DNA of 64,000 nucleotides from Oligoflexia bacterium (GCA_024229115.1 JAAEST010000097.1:124001-188000), one strand, 5' to 3'; positions 11,106 to 21,497 are shown, numbered from the stretch's first letter. Numbers and translations: made by a program. The notes: generated by a model not told the origin, from the letters alone.

Positions 11106-12329
11106 TTACTCCGCCTTTAATTCGAAGTCACCAGAAGCTCTAGTTTGAATACCTCTGTGATTCTGTAATCCTCTTTCAAGTCTTACGTTTACTTCGATTT
11201 CTACTTCGTGTTTTTTACTCTTAAGCTCAACACCATACTTAGATAGGTCTAATGTAAGTCTATCAGTAGTGTCTCCAGCTTCAACGATTAGTTCGTCGAT
11301 TGACATGTTCTTATCAAACATAGTCTTTGGTCCAGAGAATGGTCCGTCTCTTACGATCTTAACTTTTACTGAAGTAATCTCTTTGTTAAAGATGTGACCT
11401 ACATTAAAAGCTAGTGATCTCTTCTTAAGAAGTACATTATTGATACCTTGAGATACTGGGCTTAAAACTTCATTCTTATTTCTAAAGATAAAGTTATAAG
11501 TAGCATCGATATTAATCTCATCGTTTCCTCTAGTTGGGTTAACAACTTTATCAAGGAAAACTAGAAGTGGAGATCTTGTTAAATCTTGGAAGTTCATAGT
11601 TAACTCACCTTCGCTATTAATAGCGTAAGTAAGTGTGGCAACTGCACCTCTGTTAGTAAGGTCTGAGTAGTTAATTTCAACATCAGCACTTACTGGAACA
11701 TTTACTTTGTAAGGAACTTTAACAGTTACTTTACAAGGATATTGCTCATCTCTGTAACGAGTTACATCTCTACAAATATACTCTTGATATGGAACCTGAC
11801 GACATACATTTCTTCCTGGTTCCCATCTACATTCTTGTCTTGGTCTTCTGTCACAAACGCGATCTTGGTAAGGAACCTGACGGCAAACTCTTTGTCCTGG
11901 CTCAGTTCTACAAACTCTTCTTCCAGGAACTGAACGACAAACTCTTTCACCACGGCTATTTACACGACACTCTTTTCTAGCTGGAGTATCACGACAAACT
12001 TGTCTTCCTGGTTTTGTTCTACATTCTTGACGGTAACGTGTAACTGTACGACACACGTTGTCGTATACAGTTCTACAGATATTTCTTCCTGGTTCCCAGC
12101 TACATTCCTGACGGTAACGAGTTTCGTAACCACACTCTCTAGCTTGATACGGAACTTTTCTAGTACAAGTTGAATCACGTTGTTCGTCTCTGTAACGAGT
12201 CTCTGTGATTTGTGAAATTAACTCAAATGCATCCGCGTTTTGACCTTCATAGTTGATAGTTTTTGAAGCTTCAGAAGCGAAAACACCTAAAGTCATGAAT
12301 ATGGCCAGTAGGCCCATGATCGTTTTCAT
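11106..12329 (-). CDS. secreted protein with a periodic Cys/Arg-rich domain
   Basis: The 407-residue product has a signal peptide (about residues 1-19). Residues 45-200 carry 16 cysteines spaced 8-13 residues apart (C55, 66, 76, 85, 93, 103, 112, 121, 131, 140, 149, 159, 167, 176, 186, 199) inside repeats such as RxECxWEPGRNVCRxVPYQ and TRYRDEQ. The rest (about 210-407) is cysteine-free and looks beta-rich. An even cysteine number and export suggest disulfides. I recognise no family. The ribosome site GAGGAG precedes the ATG. The repeats keep several other frames open on both strands, which are not genes. Confidence 0.85.
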   Translation of the reverse strand: MKTIMGLLAIFMTLGVFASEASKTINYEGQNADAFELISQITETRYRDEQRDSTCTRKVPYQARECGYETRYRQECSWEPGRNICRTVYDNVCRTVTRYRQECRTKPGRQVCRDTPARKECRVNSRGERVCRSVPGRRVCRTEPGQRVCRQVPYQDRVCDRRPRQECRWEPGRNVCRQVPYQEYICRDVTRYRDEQYPCKVTVKVPYKVNVPVSADVEINYSDLTNRGAVATLTYAINSEGELTMNFQDLTRSPLLVFLDKVVNPTRGNDEINIDATYNFIFRNKNEVLSPVSQGINNVLLKKRSLAFNVGHIFNKEITSVKVKIVRDGPFSGPKTMFDKNMSIDELIVEAGDTTDRLTLDLSKYGVELKSKKHEVEIEVNVRLERGLQNHRGIQTRASGDFELKAE

Positions 12330-12455
12330 AAATTCTCCTCTCTCTTTAGATAAATCTAAGAATAGTTTTATTTTTAAACCAATCTAGAAAAGGAAAAAGA
12401 AAGTGTAATATCGCATTGCGAAGTAAAAAGCGATAAATGCTTAAAAGTAGATTAA

Positions 12456-12501
12456 AAGTAAGATTATTTATTTGACCGGTGTCACAATGGCCATCTTACT
12501 T
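12456..12501 (+). promoter_or_regulatory. hairpin-forming leader before the riboflavin operon
   Basis: AAGTAAGAT (12456-12464) can pair with ATCTTACTT (12493-12501), and inside the loop TGAC (12473-12476) can pair with GTCA (12481-12484). The structure ends about 40 bases before ribD. It lacks the conserved core of the FMN riboswitch. It could be a leader element or a DNA dyad; no function can be assigned. The remaining bases between 12330 and 12543 show nothing else. Confidence 0.35.
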
Positions 12502-12543
12502 AAAACACTTGAATTTTGGGCCCCGCAAGGATATCTCATCTAC

Positions 12544-13644
12544 ATGATATTATCGCATGAAGAATATATGAAAATGGCTATAGAAGAGGCTCTCAAGGGT
12601 CAAGGCCATGTTTCGCCTAACCCAGTGGTTGGAGCAATTCTTGTTAAAGACGATAAAATCATTGGGCGTGGTTTTCATGAGAAGTATGGATCGCATCATG
12701 CTGAAGTAAACGCGATTGCTAATGCTAGCGAAAGTGTTGAAGGTGCTACTCTTTATTGTTCTCTTGAACCTTGTTGTCACACAAATAAACAAACGCCACC
12801 TTGTGTTGATTTAATTATTGAAAAGAAAATTGCTAAGGTTGTTGTCGCCTCTAGAGATAGAAATCCTTCAGTTGATGGAAAAGGTTTTAAGAAATTAAGA
12901 GAGCATGGAATAGAAGTTGTCGAATCAGTACTTGAAGATGAGGCCGATATTATTAATGAAGAATTCTTCTATGCGATTCAAAATGAAGAGTCTTTCATTC
13001 ATTTAAAATTTGCGATGACTCTGGATGGAAAGATTGCAACTTCAAATTGCGATTCTAAATGGATTTCTAGTGAAGCTGCAAGAACAGAAGTTCATGAGCT
13101 AAGAAATAAATACGATGCCATCTTAATAGGTGGCGAAACTCTTTCACAAGATAACCCTACTCTTGATGTGAGAATGAATGTTGAGCTTAAGGGATCAAAC
13201 CCTAAGATTATCGTAATGGGTTCTATTAATAGACTTCGTGAAGATTTGAATATTTTTAAGAATGAAGTGCCAGTAGTTTGGTTTACTCGTAACTATCCTA
13301 CTGAACAGCAATTTAAACTTATTAAAGAAAAGAAAGTTTCGATAGTCTTCGGAGATTTCTCAATTGCAGAAATAAGAAAACTTCTTTTTAAAGAATATAG
13401 AATTAATTCACTGCTTATTGAAGGTGGATCAGAAATACTTTCTGAAGCTATAAATGAAGAACAGTATCAAAAAATTACTGCCTATATTTCTCCAATACTT
13501 TTAGGAGAAGGTGTTCCATTTTTTAAAGCTGATAGAAAGAATGAATCAATAAAAGATGCTCTTAAATTAAACGGAAAAATTACAAGTCGAATGATTAATG
13601 AGCAACTAGTCCTGGAGGTTAATAATGTTCACAGGCCTAGTTAA
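12544..13644 (+). CDS. ribD: bifunctional riboflavin biosynthesis deaminase/reductase RibD
   Basis: The protein catalyses deamination of the pyrimidine from GTP ring opening and then reduction of the ribosyl chain. The deaminase domain (about residues 1-145) has the zinc ligands in HAEVNAI and PCCHTNKQTPPC; the reductase domain starts at IHLKFAMTLDGKIA and includes GGxTLxxDNPxLxVR and IEGGSEI. I chose ATG 12544 (MILSHEEYMKMAIEEA), which matches the usual RibD start and has AAGGA 12 bases upstream; an in-frame TTG at 12472 would add 24 unlike residues. Its end overlaps ribE by 20 bases. Confidence 0.95.
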   Translation: MILSHEEYMKMAIEEALKGQGHVSPNPVVGAILVKDDKIIGRGFHEKYGSHHAEVNAIANASESVEGATLYCSLEPCCHTNKQTPPCVDLIIEKKIAKVVVASRDRNPSVDGKGFKKLREHGIEVVESVLEDEADIINEEFFYAIQNEESFIHLKFAMTLDGKIATSNCDSKWISSEAARTEVHELRNKYDAILIGGETLSQDNPTLDVRMNVELKGSNPKIIVMGSINRLREDLNIFKNEVPVVWFTRNYPTEQQFKLIKEKKVSIVFGDFSIAEIRKLLFKEYRINSLLIEGGSEILSEAINEEQYQKITAYISPILLGEGVPFFKADRKNESIKDALKLNGKITSRMINEQLVLEVNNVHRPS

Positions 13645-14257
13645 GGAAATTGGAAAAATTAAATCAATACAAACAACTTCTGAAGGAAAGCGTTTAGAAG
13701 TCATTTGTCCTGAATTAATTAAAGATATTGCGATAGATGATAGTATTGCCATTAATGGAACTTGTCAGACAGCTATTAAAGTTAATGAGAATACATTTGT
13801 TTGTGACAGTGTTCATGAAACTCTTAAGAAAACTACACTTGGTGATCTTAAAGTAAATGATGAAGTAAATCTTGAACTAGCTCTTAGAGTTGGAGATCGT
13901 TTAGGTGGTCACCTTGTTCAAGGCCATGTGAATTCTATTGGAACAATTAATTCGATTAAGAATATTGGTAACAACTGGATTGTTTGGACAACATTTCCAG
14001 AAGATATTGCTAAGTATATTGTGGCAGAAGGTTCTATAACTATTGATGGGATCTCACTCACTGTAGCACAAAAAGAAGCCTCAATGTTTAAGGTTTCGAT
14101 CATTCCACATACTTTTGAGAATACGATTCTTAGAAATAAGAAAATTGGCGACAAAGTTAATTTAGAAATAGATGTAATCGCTAAGTATGTTGAAAACATG
14201 ATGAAAAATAATAAGAAAGATATTTCGCTAGACTGGCTTCAGTCGAATGGGTTTTAG
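13625..14257 (+). CDS. ribE: riboflavin synthase, alpha subunit
   Basis: The 210-residue enzyme dismutates two 6,7-dimethyl-8-ribityllumazine molecules to riboflavin. It begins [12 protein letters not shown], typical of the family, and shows two lumazine-binding barrel repeats (residues about 1-95 and 96-195) with GGHLVQGHV and SLTV motifs. It overlaps ribD by 20 bases with GGAGG as ribosome site, so translation is likely coupled. Some systems call this gene ribC. Confidence 0.95.
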   Translation: MFTGLVKEIGKIKSIQTTSEGKRLEVICPELIKDIAIDDSIAINGTCQTAIKVNENTFVCDSVHETLKKTTLGDLKVNDEVNLELALRVGDRLGGHLVQGHVNSIGTINSIKNIGNNWIVWTTFPEDIAKYIVAEGSITIDGISLTVAQKEASMFKVSIIPHTFENTILRNKKIGDKVNLEIDVIAKYVENMMKNNKKDISLDWLQSNGF

Positions 14258-14265
14258 GTAAAAGA

Positions 14266-15492
14266 ATGTTTAATACAATTGAAGAATCTCTAGATGATTT
14301 AAAACTAGGAAAAATGATTATTGTCGTAGATGACGAGGATCGTGAAAACGAAGGAGACTTCGTAATGGCCGCAGATAGAATTACTCCTGAAGCGATTAAT
14401 TTTATGGCCACAAAAGGTAGAGGTTTAATTTGTACGCCTATTACTACAGAAAAAGCAGAACAACTTAAACTTGATTTAATGATTAAGAATAACGATTCAC
14501 TTCATGAAACTGCTTTTACAGTTTCTGTTGATAGTATTGAAAGTGGAACAGGAATTTCAGCGGAAGCTAGATCAAAAACAATTGAAGTGATTGCTGACGA
14601 TGAAGCTGAACCACAAACTCTAGTTCGTCCAGGACATATCTTTCCATTAATTGCGAAAAAAGGTGGAGTTCTTCAAAGAGCGGGTCATACTGAAGCTGCC
14701 GTTGACCTTGCAAGACTAAGTGGTCACAAACCAGTTGGTGTAATTTGCGAAATTATTGATGATGATGGTGAGATGGCCAGAAGAGATCGTCTCGTTGAAT
14801 TAGCTAAAGAATGGGATATGAAAATTATCACCATTAAAGATCTGATTGAATATAGAAGAGAGCATGATGATAAACCTCAAGGTTTTGATGAGTCACTTGT
14901 AAAGAAAACTGCTGAAATAGATTTTCCAAATAAACACGGTGTTTTCAAACTTCATATGTTTGAAAGTAGAGTTCATTCTTCTGAACACCATATCGCCCTT
15001 GTTAAAGGTGAGATCAATTCTGATACGCCAATTCTAACAAGAGTTCATAGTGAGTGTTTAACTGGTGATATTTTTGGAAGCCAAAGATGTGAATGTGGTC
15101 CTCAGTTAGATAAGGCCATGGAAATGATCGAAGCTAATGGTAGCGGAGTTATTGTTTATCTTCGTCAAGAAGGTCGTGGAATAGGACTACCAGCTAAGAT
15201 TAAAGCTTATGAACTTCAAGATGAAGGTTACGACACTGTTGAAGCCAATCATAAACTTGGTTTTAAAGCAGATCTTCGTGAGTACGGAGTTGGTGCACAG
15301 ATTTTAAAACTACTTGGAATAAAGAAGATGAATCTTCTTACTAATAATCCTAGAAAAATAGTAGGACTAGAAGGATTTGATCTTGAGATTGTTGAAAGGA
15401 CACCATTAGTGATTGAACCTAATGATGTTAATTATAATTATTTAAAAACTAAAAAGGAAAAGTTAGGACATATGTTCCCTAACATTAAATAG
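14266..15492 (+). CDS. ribBA: fused DHBP synthase / GTP cyclohydrolase II (RibBA)
   Basis: The 408-residue fusion makes the two precursors of riboflavin. Residues 1-200 are DHBP synthase with the acidic [10 protein letters not shown] metal-binding motif and [14 protein letters not shown]; residues 205-408 are GTP cyclohydrolase II with the zinc site [10 protein letters not shown] and the REGRGIGL catalytic motif. Both active-site sets look complete. It follows ribE by eight bases. Confidence 0.96.
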   Translation: MFNTIEESLDDLKLGKMIIVVDDEDRENEGDFVMAADRITPEAINFMATKGRGLICTPITTEKAEQLKLDLMIKNNDSLHETAFTVSVDSIESGTGISAEARSKTIEVIADDEAEPQTLVRPGHIFPLIAKKGGVLQRAGHTEAAVDLARLSGHKPVGVICEIIDDDGEMARRDRLVELAKEWDMKIITIKDLIEYRREHDDKPQGFDESLVKKTAEIDFPNKHGVFKLHMFESRVHSSEHHIALVKGEINSDTPILTRVHSECLTGDIFGSQRCECGPQLDKAMEMIEANGSGVIVYLRQEGRGIGLPAKIKAYELQDEGYDTVEANHKLGFKADLREYGVGAQILKLLGIKKMNLLTNNPRKIVGLEGFDLEIVERTPLVIEPNDVNYNYLKTKKEKLGHMFPNIK

Positions 15493-15501
15493 GAGAAAGT
15501 T

Positions 15502-15969
15502 ATGGCAAATACTTTAGAAGGAATGCTAAATGCCAATGGGATTAAATTTGGAATTGTTGTAGGAAGATTCAACGAGTTTATTTCAAACAAATTATTAGGT
15601 GGAGCGATTGATTGTATTCATCGTCACGATGGAAACGAAAGCGATGTAGATGTTGCTTGGGTACCTGGTGCATATGAAATCCCACTAGCAGCTAAAAAAA
15701 TGGCTAAGTCTGGAAGATATGATGCAGTTATTTGTTTAGGTGCAGTTATTAGAGGATCAACTCCTCACTTTGATTTTGTATCTTCAGAAGTTTCAAAAGG
15801 TGTTGCAAAAGTTTCTTACGATACTGAAGTACCAACAATTTTTGGAGTAATTACTACTGATTCAATCGAGCAAGCAATAGAAAGAGCTGGAACAAAAGTT
15901 GGAAACAAAGGTTGGGAAGCTGCTCTTGCTGGAATTGAAATGGTAAGTCTATTCAGAAAATTCGAATAG
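15502..15969 (+). CDS. ribH: 6,7-dimethyl-8-ribityllumazine synthase
   Basis: The 155-residue enzyme condenses the RibD and RibB products to lumazine. Family motifs are visible: [38 protein letters not shown] and [17 protein letters not shown]. Last gene of the riboflavin operon, nine bases after ribBA, and it converges on uvrA with only a four-base gap and no clear terminator. Confidence 0.97.
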   Translation: MANTLEGMLNANGIKFGIVVGRFNEFISNKLLGGAIDCIHRHDGNESDVDVAWVPGAYEIPLAAKKMAKSGRYDAVICLGAVIRGSTPHFDFVSSEVSKGVAKVSYDTEVPTIFGVITTDSIEQAIERAGTKVGNKGWEAALAGIEMVSLFRKFE

Positions 15970-15973
15970 ACTT

Positions 15974-18775
15974 CTAAAGAATCTTTTTCAGGTAATGACC
16001 TGTATGAGATTTCTTATTTTTAGCGATAATTTCAGGGGTACCGGTTTCAACAATGGTGCCCCCTTTATCTCCACCTTCTGGACCTAAATCAATTAAATAA
16101 TCTGAAGACTTAATAATATCTAAATTGTGTTCAATAATGATCACAGAATTCCCCTGCTCTACTAGTTCATTAATCGCATTCAAAAGAATTTGAACATCTT
16201 TAAAGTGTAGTCCAGTAGTTGGTTCATCAAGTACGTAGAGGCAATGACCTTTAGTTTGTTTAGCAAGTTCACGACTTAACTTCAATCTTTGAGCTTCTCC
16301 CCCACTAAGAGTTGTGGCTGGTTGACCAAGTTTCATATAACCAAGACCAATATCATGCATTGTTTTTAGAATTCTACCAATTTTGGTATGATGTTTGAAA
16401 AAGTCATAGGCCTCTGAAATTTCCATTTCTAAAATCTCAGCGATATTTTTACCTTTGTAGAGAACACTTAAAGTTTCATTATTATAACGACGACCCTGGC
16501 ACTCATTACAAGTGATATAAACATCTGGAAGAAAATGCATTTCAATTTTCTTTACTCCATTACCTTCACATTCCTCACATCGACCACCTTTAACGTTGAA
16601 ACTAAAGCGTCCAACTTTATATCCACGGATCTGACTTTCGGGAGTTTTAGAAAATAATTTTCTGATTTCATCAAAAACACCAGTGTAGGTAGCAGGATTT
16701 GAATTTGGTGTTCTTCCAATAGGGCTTTGGTCGAGTTCAATAATTGATTTGATTTTATCGAAACCTTTAATCTCAGTATAGTTATCACGATAGTAAAGGC
16801 TTTGATTGGCCTTATTAAGATGATATTTACATGCAGGTACTAGAACTTCATGAATTAAAGTAGATTTTCCACTTCCGCTTACTCCAGTAATACATGTCAG
16901 TACATCAAGAGGAAATTTAGTATTCACCTTTTTAAGGTTATTATGAGTAGCACCTTTTAGAGTGATAAAATCATTTGGTATTCTTCTTTCATTAGGAACT
17001 TCAATAAGTTCCTTACCTTTTAAATAATTAGCTGTAAGAGACTTCTTACTCTTAACAAACTTTGCTTTGGTATTGGCCTCGACGACTTCACCACCAAGGT
17101 GACCTGCTCCTGGTCCCATATCAATAATATAATCGCTTTCTGTCATAGTTTCTTCATCGTGTTCAACAACAACGATAGTGTTTCCTATATCTCTTAACGA
17201 TTTCATGGTTTTAATAAGCTTTGTATTATCTCTTTGATGTAGTCCAATTGAAGGCTCATCTAATACATAGAGGACACCAGATAGTGCACTTCCAATTTGA
17301 GTGGCCAGTCTTATTCTTTGAGATTCACCACCAGATAAGGTTGCAGCACTTCTATTTAGAGTTAAATAGTTAAGACCAACATCAACAAGGAAACTTAAAC
17401 GTGAATAGATTTCTTTCAATAACTTCTCACCAATAACTAAGTCCTGGCCTGTAAGAAGTTTCTTGGAGAATACTTTATGGGCTTCTTCAATCGAAAGCTC
17501 ACAAATATCAATAATATTATATTTTTTGATTTTAGTTGAAAGAGCATATCTATTTAGTCTTTTGCCTTCACATTCGGAACATTTTTCAATTTTCATATAG
17601 TCTTCAAGACTCTTTCGAACTCTTTCACTACTTGTCTCAGTATATTTTTTATCAAGCCACTTTAATATTCCTGGAAAAGGCTTTGAGAATTGAAAATGAC
17701 TATTTTCACTTTTAAAAACATAGTCGTAGCTTTTATTACTACCTTTTATGAGTGTATCTTTTACTTTCTTTGGAAGTTTCTTATAAGATGTTTTCTTATC
17801 AACACCTTCAGTTTCTAAAATACATTCAACCATTTTAAATAAAAAATTATTCTTCTTTGTTAAAGGTAGAATAGCACCTTTGAGAACAGGTTGATCTTGA
17901 TCACCAAGAATTTCGGCTAAACTAAAGTTTTTACTTTGCCCAATACCATTGCATTTTGAACAAGCACCAAGTGGACTATTAAAGCTGAAAAGTCTTGGCT
18001 CTAAGTCGGGAAAAGTTTCACCAGTATTAGGATTTAAGAAATGCTCACTAAATTTATGTAGTTTATCATTAACGAGAACGTGCACATGACCATCGGACAT
18101 TTTTAAAGCATGTTCAATACTATCAGTTAGTCTTTTATTAATACCATCTCTTATGACAAGACGATCAATAACAATAGCAAGTTCATGATCGTCTTTTTTC
18201 TTTAAATTAATGTCGTCAATATTATGGATTTCGCCATCGACACTTATTCTAGTAAACCCTTGTGTCTGATACTTAGTAAGGATTTTAGAATAGTTATGAT
18301 CATGTTTGATTGGACTAAGAATATGAAGTTTAGACTTTTCCTTATTCTTTAAAACTTCTTTCACAATTTGTGTCGGTGTATGTTTGGTAATTACTTCGTT
18401 TGTTTCAGGATCATGTAAAGTACCTACTCTGGCGAAAAGGACTCTTAAATAATCATAAATCTCAGTAATTGTACCTACTGTAGAACGAGGGTTTTTTGAA
18501 GTAGACTTCTGATCGATTGCAATTGATGGACTTAGACCTGTGATTGATTCAACATCAGGTGGTTGATGTTGACCAAGAAATTGCCTAGCGTAACTACTTA
18601 GTGATTCAATATATCTTCTTTGTCCTTCAACATAAATTGTATCGAATGCTAAAGAAGACTTCCCACTTCCACTAGGGCCAGTAATCACAGTAAGAGAATT
18701 CTTTGGAATTTCTACTGTAACATTCTTTAAATTGTGTACTCGGGCCTTGGTAACTTTTATTGAATCATTTTTCAT
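15974..18775 (-). CDS. uvrA: excinuclease ABC subunit A
   Basis: The 933-residue damage-recognition ATPase has two ABC modules: GPSGSGKSSLAFDT near the N-terminus and GVSGSGKSTLIHEV in the second half, each with LSGGE(S/A)QR signatures, and zinc sites (CSKC/CSEC and CEEC/CNEC). Length is typical. Its start overlaps the pdxA end by 11 bases. mfd, the factor that brings UvrA to stalled polymerase, lies further upstream in the same direction. Confidence 0.97.
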   Translation of the reverse strand: MKNDSIKVTKARVHNLKNVTVEIPKNSLTVITGPSGSGKSSLAFDTIYVEGQRRYIESLSSYARQFLGQHQPPDVESITGLSPSIAIDQKSTSKNPRSTVGTITEIYDYLRVLFARVGTLHDPETNEVITKHTPTQIVKEVLKNKEKSKLHILSPIKHDHNYSKILTKYQTQGFTRISVDGEIHNIDDINLKKKDDHELAIVIDRLVIRDGINKRLTDSIEHALKMSDGHVHVLVNDKLHKFSEHFLNPNTGETFPDLEPRLFSFNSPLGACSKCNGIGQSKNFSLAEILGDQDQPVLKGAILPLTKKNNFLFKMVECILETEGVDKKTSYKKLPKKVKDTLIKGSNKSYDYVFKSENSHFQFSKPFPGILKWLDKKYTETSSERVRKSLEDYMKIEKCSECEGKRLNRYALSTKIKKYNIIDICELSIEEAHKVFSKKLLTGQDLVIGEKLLKEIYSRLSFLVDVGLNYLTLNRSAATLSGGESQRIRLATQIGSALSGVLYVLDEPSIGLHQRDNTKLIKTMKSLRDIGNTIVVVEHDEETMTESDYIIDMGPGAGHLGGEVVEANTKAKFVKSKKSLTANYLKGKELIEVPNERRIPNDFITLKGATHNNLKKVNTKFPLDVLTCITGVSGSGKSTLIHEVLVPACKYHLNKANQSLYYRDNYTEIKGFDKIKSIIELDQSPIGRTPNSNPATYTGVFDEIRKLFSKTPESQIRGYKVGRFSFNVKGGRCEECEGNGVKKIEMHFLPDVYITCNECQGRRYNNETLSVLYKGKNIAEILEMEISEAYDFFKHHTKIGRILKTMHDIGLGYMKLGQPATTLSGGEAQRLKLSRELAKQTKGHCLYVLDEPTTGLHFKDVQILLNAINELVEQGNSVIIIEHNLDIIKSSDYLIDLGPEGGDKGGTIVETGTPEIIAKNKKSHTGHYLKKIL

Positions 18776-19640
18776 AACTTATAATTTCTAATGCTTTATT
18801 GAGAACATAGTGCATGCCCATAGGATTGGCCTTGTTTTTACCAAAAATTTCAAAAGCCGTTCCATGATCAACACTGAATCTAATAAATGGTAAACCACAG
18901 GTTACATTTATACCTTTAAATTTATTCTTTTGCTTAAATAATGTTAGACCTTGATCATGATACATAAAAACACGAAGCTGTTGAGGCTTATAACTATTGA
19001 AAATAGTGTCCGCAGGAATAGGCCCTTTGATTGGAAGGTCTTTATTTAATGAAATAAAATCATGAATAATACTTTCTTCGTCACCTAAAAGACCATTCTC
19101 TCCTGCATGAGGGTTAAGTCCAGATATAAGAACCTCAGAAATTTCAAAGTTAATATCTTTAGCGAATTTTAAGACTTTATTCACTTTATTGTTGATAAGT
19201 TTTGAGCTTATCGAGCTAGCTACTTCTTTTAAAGGCATATGATCTGTAACTAAAAGGTTTAAAGAATCATCATCTAAAAAGCACATCGAAAAATTGTCAT
19301 CAAAGCGTGATCTAAAATATTCAGTGTATCCTTTAGTCAGTATCCCATTATGAGAAAGAGTGTCTTTAGAGGTAGGTAAAGTAACCAAAATGTCATTGTC
19401 TTTAACTGCCTTAAGTGCAGCTTCTAAACTATCTAACGCAACATTGTCGCTTTCAAGATATTCGATATTGATATCGATATCGATATTTCTTATATTTAAT
19501 GATCGAAGTGTTTCTTCGAGGGCTTCTTTAGAAGTATATAACTTCATGTTTTGAAGCTGATCTTTAGAAAAAAGAAATAATGACTTTATTAATGTTTCAA
19601 GACCAATTCCTTTAGGATGTCCTGAAGTAATGTGAATCAT
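18765..19640 (-). CDS. pdxA: 4-hydroxythreonine-4-phosphate dehydrogenase
   Basis: The 291-residue enzyme takes part in the DXP-dependent pathway to pyridoxal 5'-phosphate. The motifs GHPKGIGLE, GLNPHAGENG, GPIPADTIF, YHDQGL and VDHGTAF are those of PdxA, including metal-binding His residues. Its length is about 10 per cent shorter than E. coli PdxA. It follows the SurA-like gene with a one-base overlap, echoing the surA-pdxA pairing of enterobacteria. Confidence 0.92.
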   Translation of the reverse strand: MIHITSGHPKGIGLETLIKSLFLFSKDQLQNMKLYTSKEALEETLRSLNIRNIDIDINIEYLESDNVALDSLEAALKAVKDNDILVTLPTSKDTLSHNGILTKGYTEYFRSRFDDNFSMCFLDDDSLNLLVTDHMPLKEVASSISSKLINNKVNKVLKFAKDINFEISEVLISGLNPHAGENGLLGDEESIIHDFISLNKDLPIKGPIPADTIFNSYKPQQLRVFMYHDQGLTLFKQKNKFKGINVTCGLPFIRFSVDHGTAFEIFGKNKANPMGMHYVLNKALEIISYEK

Positions 19641-20542
19641 TAGAAATATTTAATGTAGTGCTTTGATGATTCAGAATCCATCCAGATCTTTTTAATATTC
19701 ACTACATTCTGAGAGAAGATTTTATTGTAGATTCGATTCTTCGCTTGGAGAAAAGCTTCTGAATCAACAACTTCTTTATTTCTAACATGAAAGATATGAT
19801 AGTAGTTTCCAATTAAAATAGGCTTACTAAATTCACCTTTAGAAGTTCTTCTAAGAACTCTTTGTAATTGCTTTGTAAGACCATCTTGCTTAAGTTCACC
19901 AAGATAATCTTCTTCAATAGCATACTTGCCTTTTAGATTGCCGTTTAGTTTAAAATCCTTAACAGCTGCAACTAGTTTTCTACGATCTTTCTTTCTGACT
20001 TGGTTCTTAGGAATAGTAAAATCAGAAAGCGTATACTTAAAAGTCATGGAACGAGACTTTTTGTTTTTCTTAAAAAACTCATGCTTAAGCTCTTGATCTG
20101 TAATACTAACAAGTGGCTGAATTACACGCGAAAGAAAAATATTATACTCAATTGTCTCTCTAATAAGTTCAAAGTACTCATCAAAAGTAAAACGATTACT
20201 TTTTAAGAATTGAAGTAAGGCCTTACGATTTAATCTTAATCTTCTTTCAGTATCTTTAATCTGTGATTCAACTTGATCGTCAGAAACAATATAACCAATC
20301 TCTTCAAGTTTCTTTCTGATAACTTCAGTTTCGACTTTAATTCTTACGATTTCTTTTAATTTAAATTTCTTTTTATTAAAAATTTGAGGACTAATTTTTC
20401 TTCTCGCCTCTAAACTTTGAGAAACTCTTTTAACTTGGCTAAGTGTAATGACCTTATCGTTGATAACGGCCATAGTTTTATCAAGTAGCTTTGCCTGAAC
20501 TGAGACAGAAAATAATAGCGTGAACAATAGAAGAAATTTCAT
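19640..20542 (-). CDS. SurA-like periplasmic chaperone
   Basis: The roughly 300-residue product has a signal peptide (ending VQA) and a SurA N-terminal-type helical domain (MAVINDKVITLSQVK, then ETEVIRKKLEEIGYIVSDD). The C-terminal part (about 185-275) may be a parvulin-like domain but lacks clear catalytic motifs. It probably aids outer-membrane protein folding. I use ATG 20542; the longer TTG start at 20560 would place AAGGG inside the coding region. It sits between a PpiC-type gene and pdxA. Confidence 0.8.
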   Translation of the reverse strand: MKFLLLFTLLFSVSVQAKLLDKTMAVINDKVITLSQVKRVSQSLEARRKISPQIFNKKKFKLKEIVRIKVETEVIRKKLEEIGYIVSDDQVESQIKDTERRLRLNRKALLQFLKSNRFTFDEYFELIRETIEYNIFLSRVIQPLVSITDQELKHEFFKKNKKSRSMTFKYTLSDFTIPKNQVRKKDRRKLVAAVKDFKLNGNLKGKYAIEEDYLGELKQDGLTKQLQRVLRRTSKGEFSKPILIGNYYHIFHVRNKEVVDSEAFLQAKNRIYNKIFSQNVVNIKKIWMDSESSKHYIKYF

Positions 20543-20612
20543 AAACATACCCTTTAACAAAGTGAGTTAAGAATAGTTTATGAATTATCTTCTAACAAGT
20601 CGCAATAGGTAA

Positions 20613-21431
20613 TTATTTAAGATGTTGCTTATTAACAGAAATCTTTTGACCCTTTCTTAATTCTTTAAAATAGTTGGCCAAAACTTGGTCACGCTTTTTG
20701 TCATAAACAATCTTCTTATACATAGCCGTATTGATTGTTTTATAGTCCTTCTTAGCGATAACTTTAATGATGTGGTAACCAAACTGAGTTCTTACAGGTG
20801 GCGTAATGAAATCATTCGGCTTTCCTTTAATTGCTTTGTAATATTCCGGAGCCATTCTTACAGCTGGAACAAATCCCATATCTCCCCCACTTGGAGCAGT
20901 AGAAGATTGAGAGTATTTATTAGCTAATTCAGCAAATTTATTAGGTTCTTTCTTAAGTTGCTCATAAACTTTCAGAGCTTGAGAGATTGCTGCCTGAGTT
21001 TCTTCTTTTGTAGGAAGTGCTCTTACTCTGAAAAGAATGTGGGCAGTTCTATATTCTGGATTAGAGTTGTAATACTCTTTTACATCATCATCAGTAACTA
21101 CAATTTTCTTTAATCTTTGCTCGTTATCTTTTGAAAGTTGAGCATGATAAAGAATATCTTCTAGTTTCTCTTTAACTATTGGATTCTTATCTAGTTTCGC
21201 TTTCTTAGCACGATTAACACCAAGTGCTTTATTGATTAAGTCATCTAAAACTTTTTGTTTTGTAACAACCTTATCTGAAACGAATAATAAGTTTTGGTTA
21301 TATGCTTTTTCTAAGGCACTTTTCTTAATTTGAATTCCATTCACTGTTGCAACTACTGGATCTTTTGGTGCAGCAAAAGTGCTTGTAGATAAAAGTAAAG
21401 TAGTAGTCAAAACCGATAATGTTTTTAGCAT
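20613..21431 (-). CDS. periplasmic peptidyl-prolyl isomerase, PpiC/parvulin type
   Basis: The 272-residue product has a signal peptide (ending TFA-A), an N-terminal SurA/PrsA-like domain and a parvulin domain (about residues 125-235) with RTAHILFRV, FAELANKYSQSSTAPSGGDMGFV and TQFGYHIIKV. These are the usual parvulin hallmarks, so it should catalyse prolyl isomerisation in the periplasm. It is first of the pair of exported folding factors that precedes pdxA and uvrA. Confidence 0.92.
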   Translation of the reverse strand: MLKTLSVLTTTLLLSTSTFAAPKDPVVATVNGIQIKKSALEKAYNQNLLFVSDKVVTKQKVLDDLINKALGVNRAKKAKLDKNPIVKEKLEDILYHAQLSKDNEQRLKKIVVTDDDVKEYYNSNPEYRTAHILFRVRALPTKEETQAAISQALKVYEQLKKEPNKFAELANKYSQSSTAPSGGDMGFVPAVRMAPEYYKAIKGKPNDFITPPVRTQFGYHIIKVIAKKDYKTINTAMYKKIVYDKKRDQVLANYFKELRKGQKISVNKQHLK

Positions 21432-21497
21432 CTCTAAATCCTTGAGCTATGTTTCTTATCATTATAACAAATTTTCAATAAATTCTAAGTAAAAACG

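Noticed and set aside
11742-12178. Several open frames on both strands within the cysteine-rich gene
   Set aside because: They come from the repetitive codons of the minus-strand gene, which has a signal peptide and ribosome site.
12440-12543. FMN riboswitch before ribD
   Set aside because: The conserved RFN sequence blocks are not present; only unrelated stems are seen.
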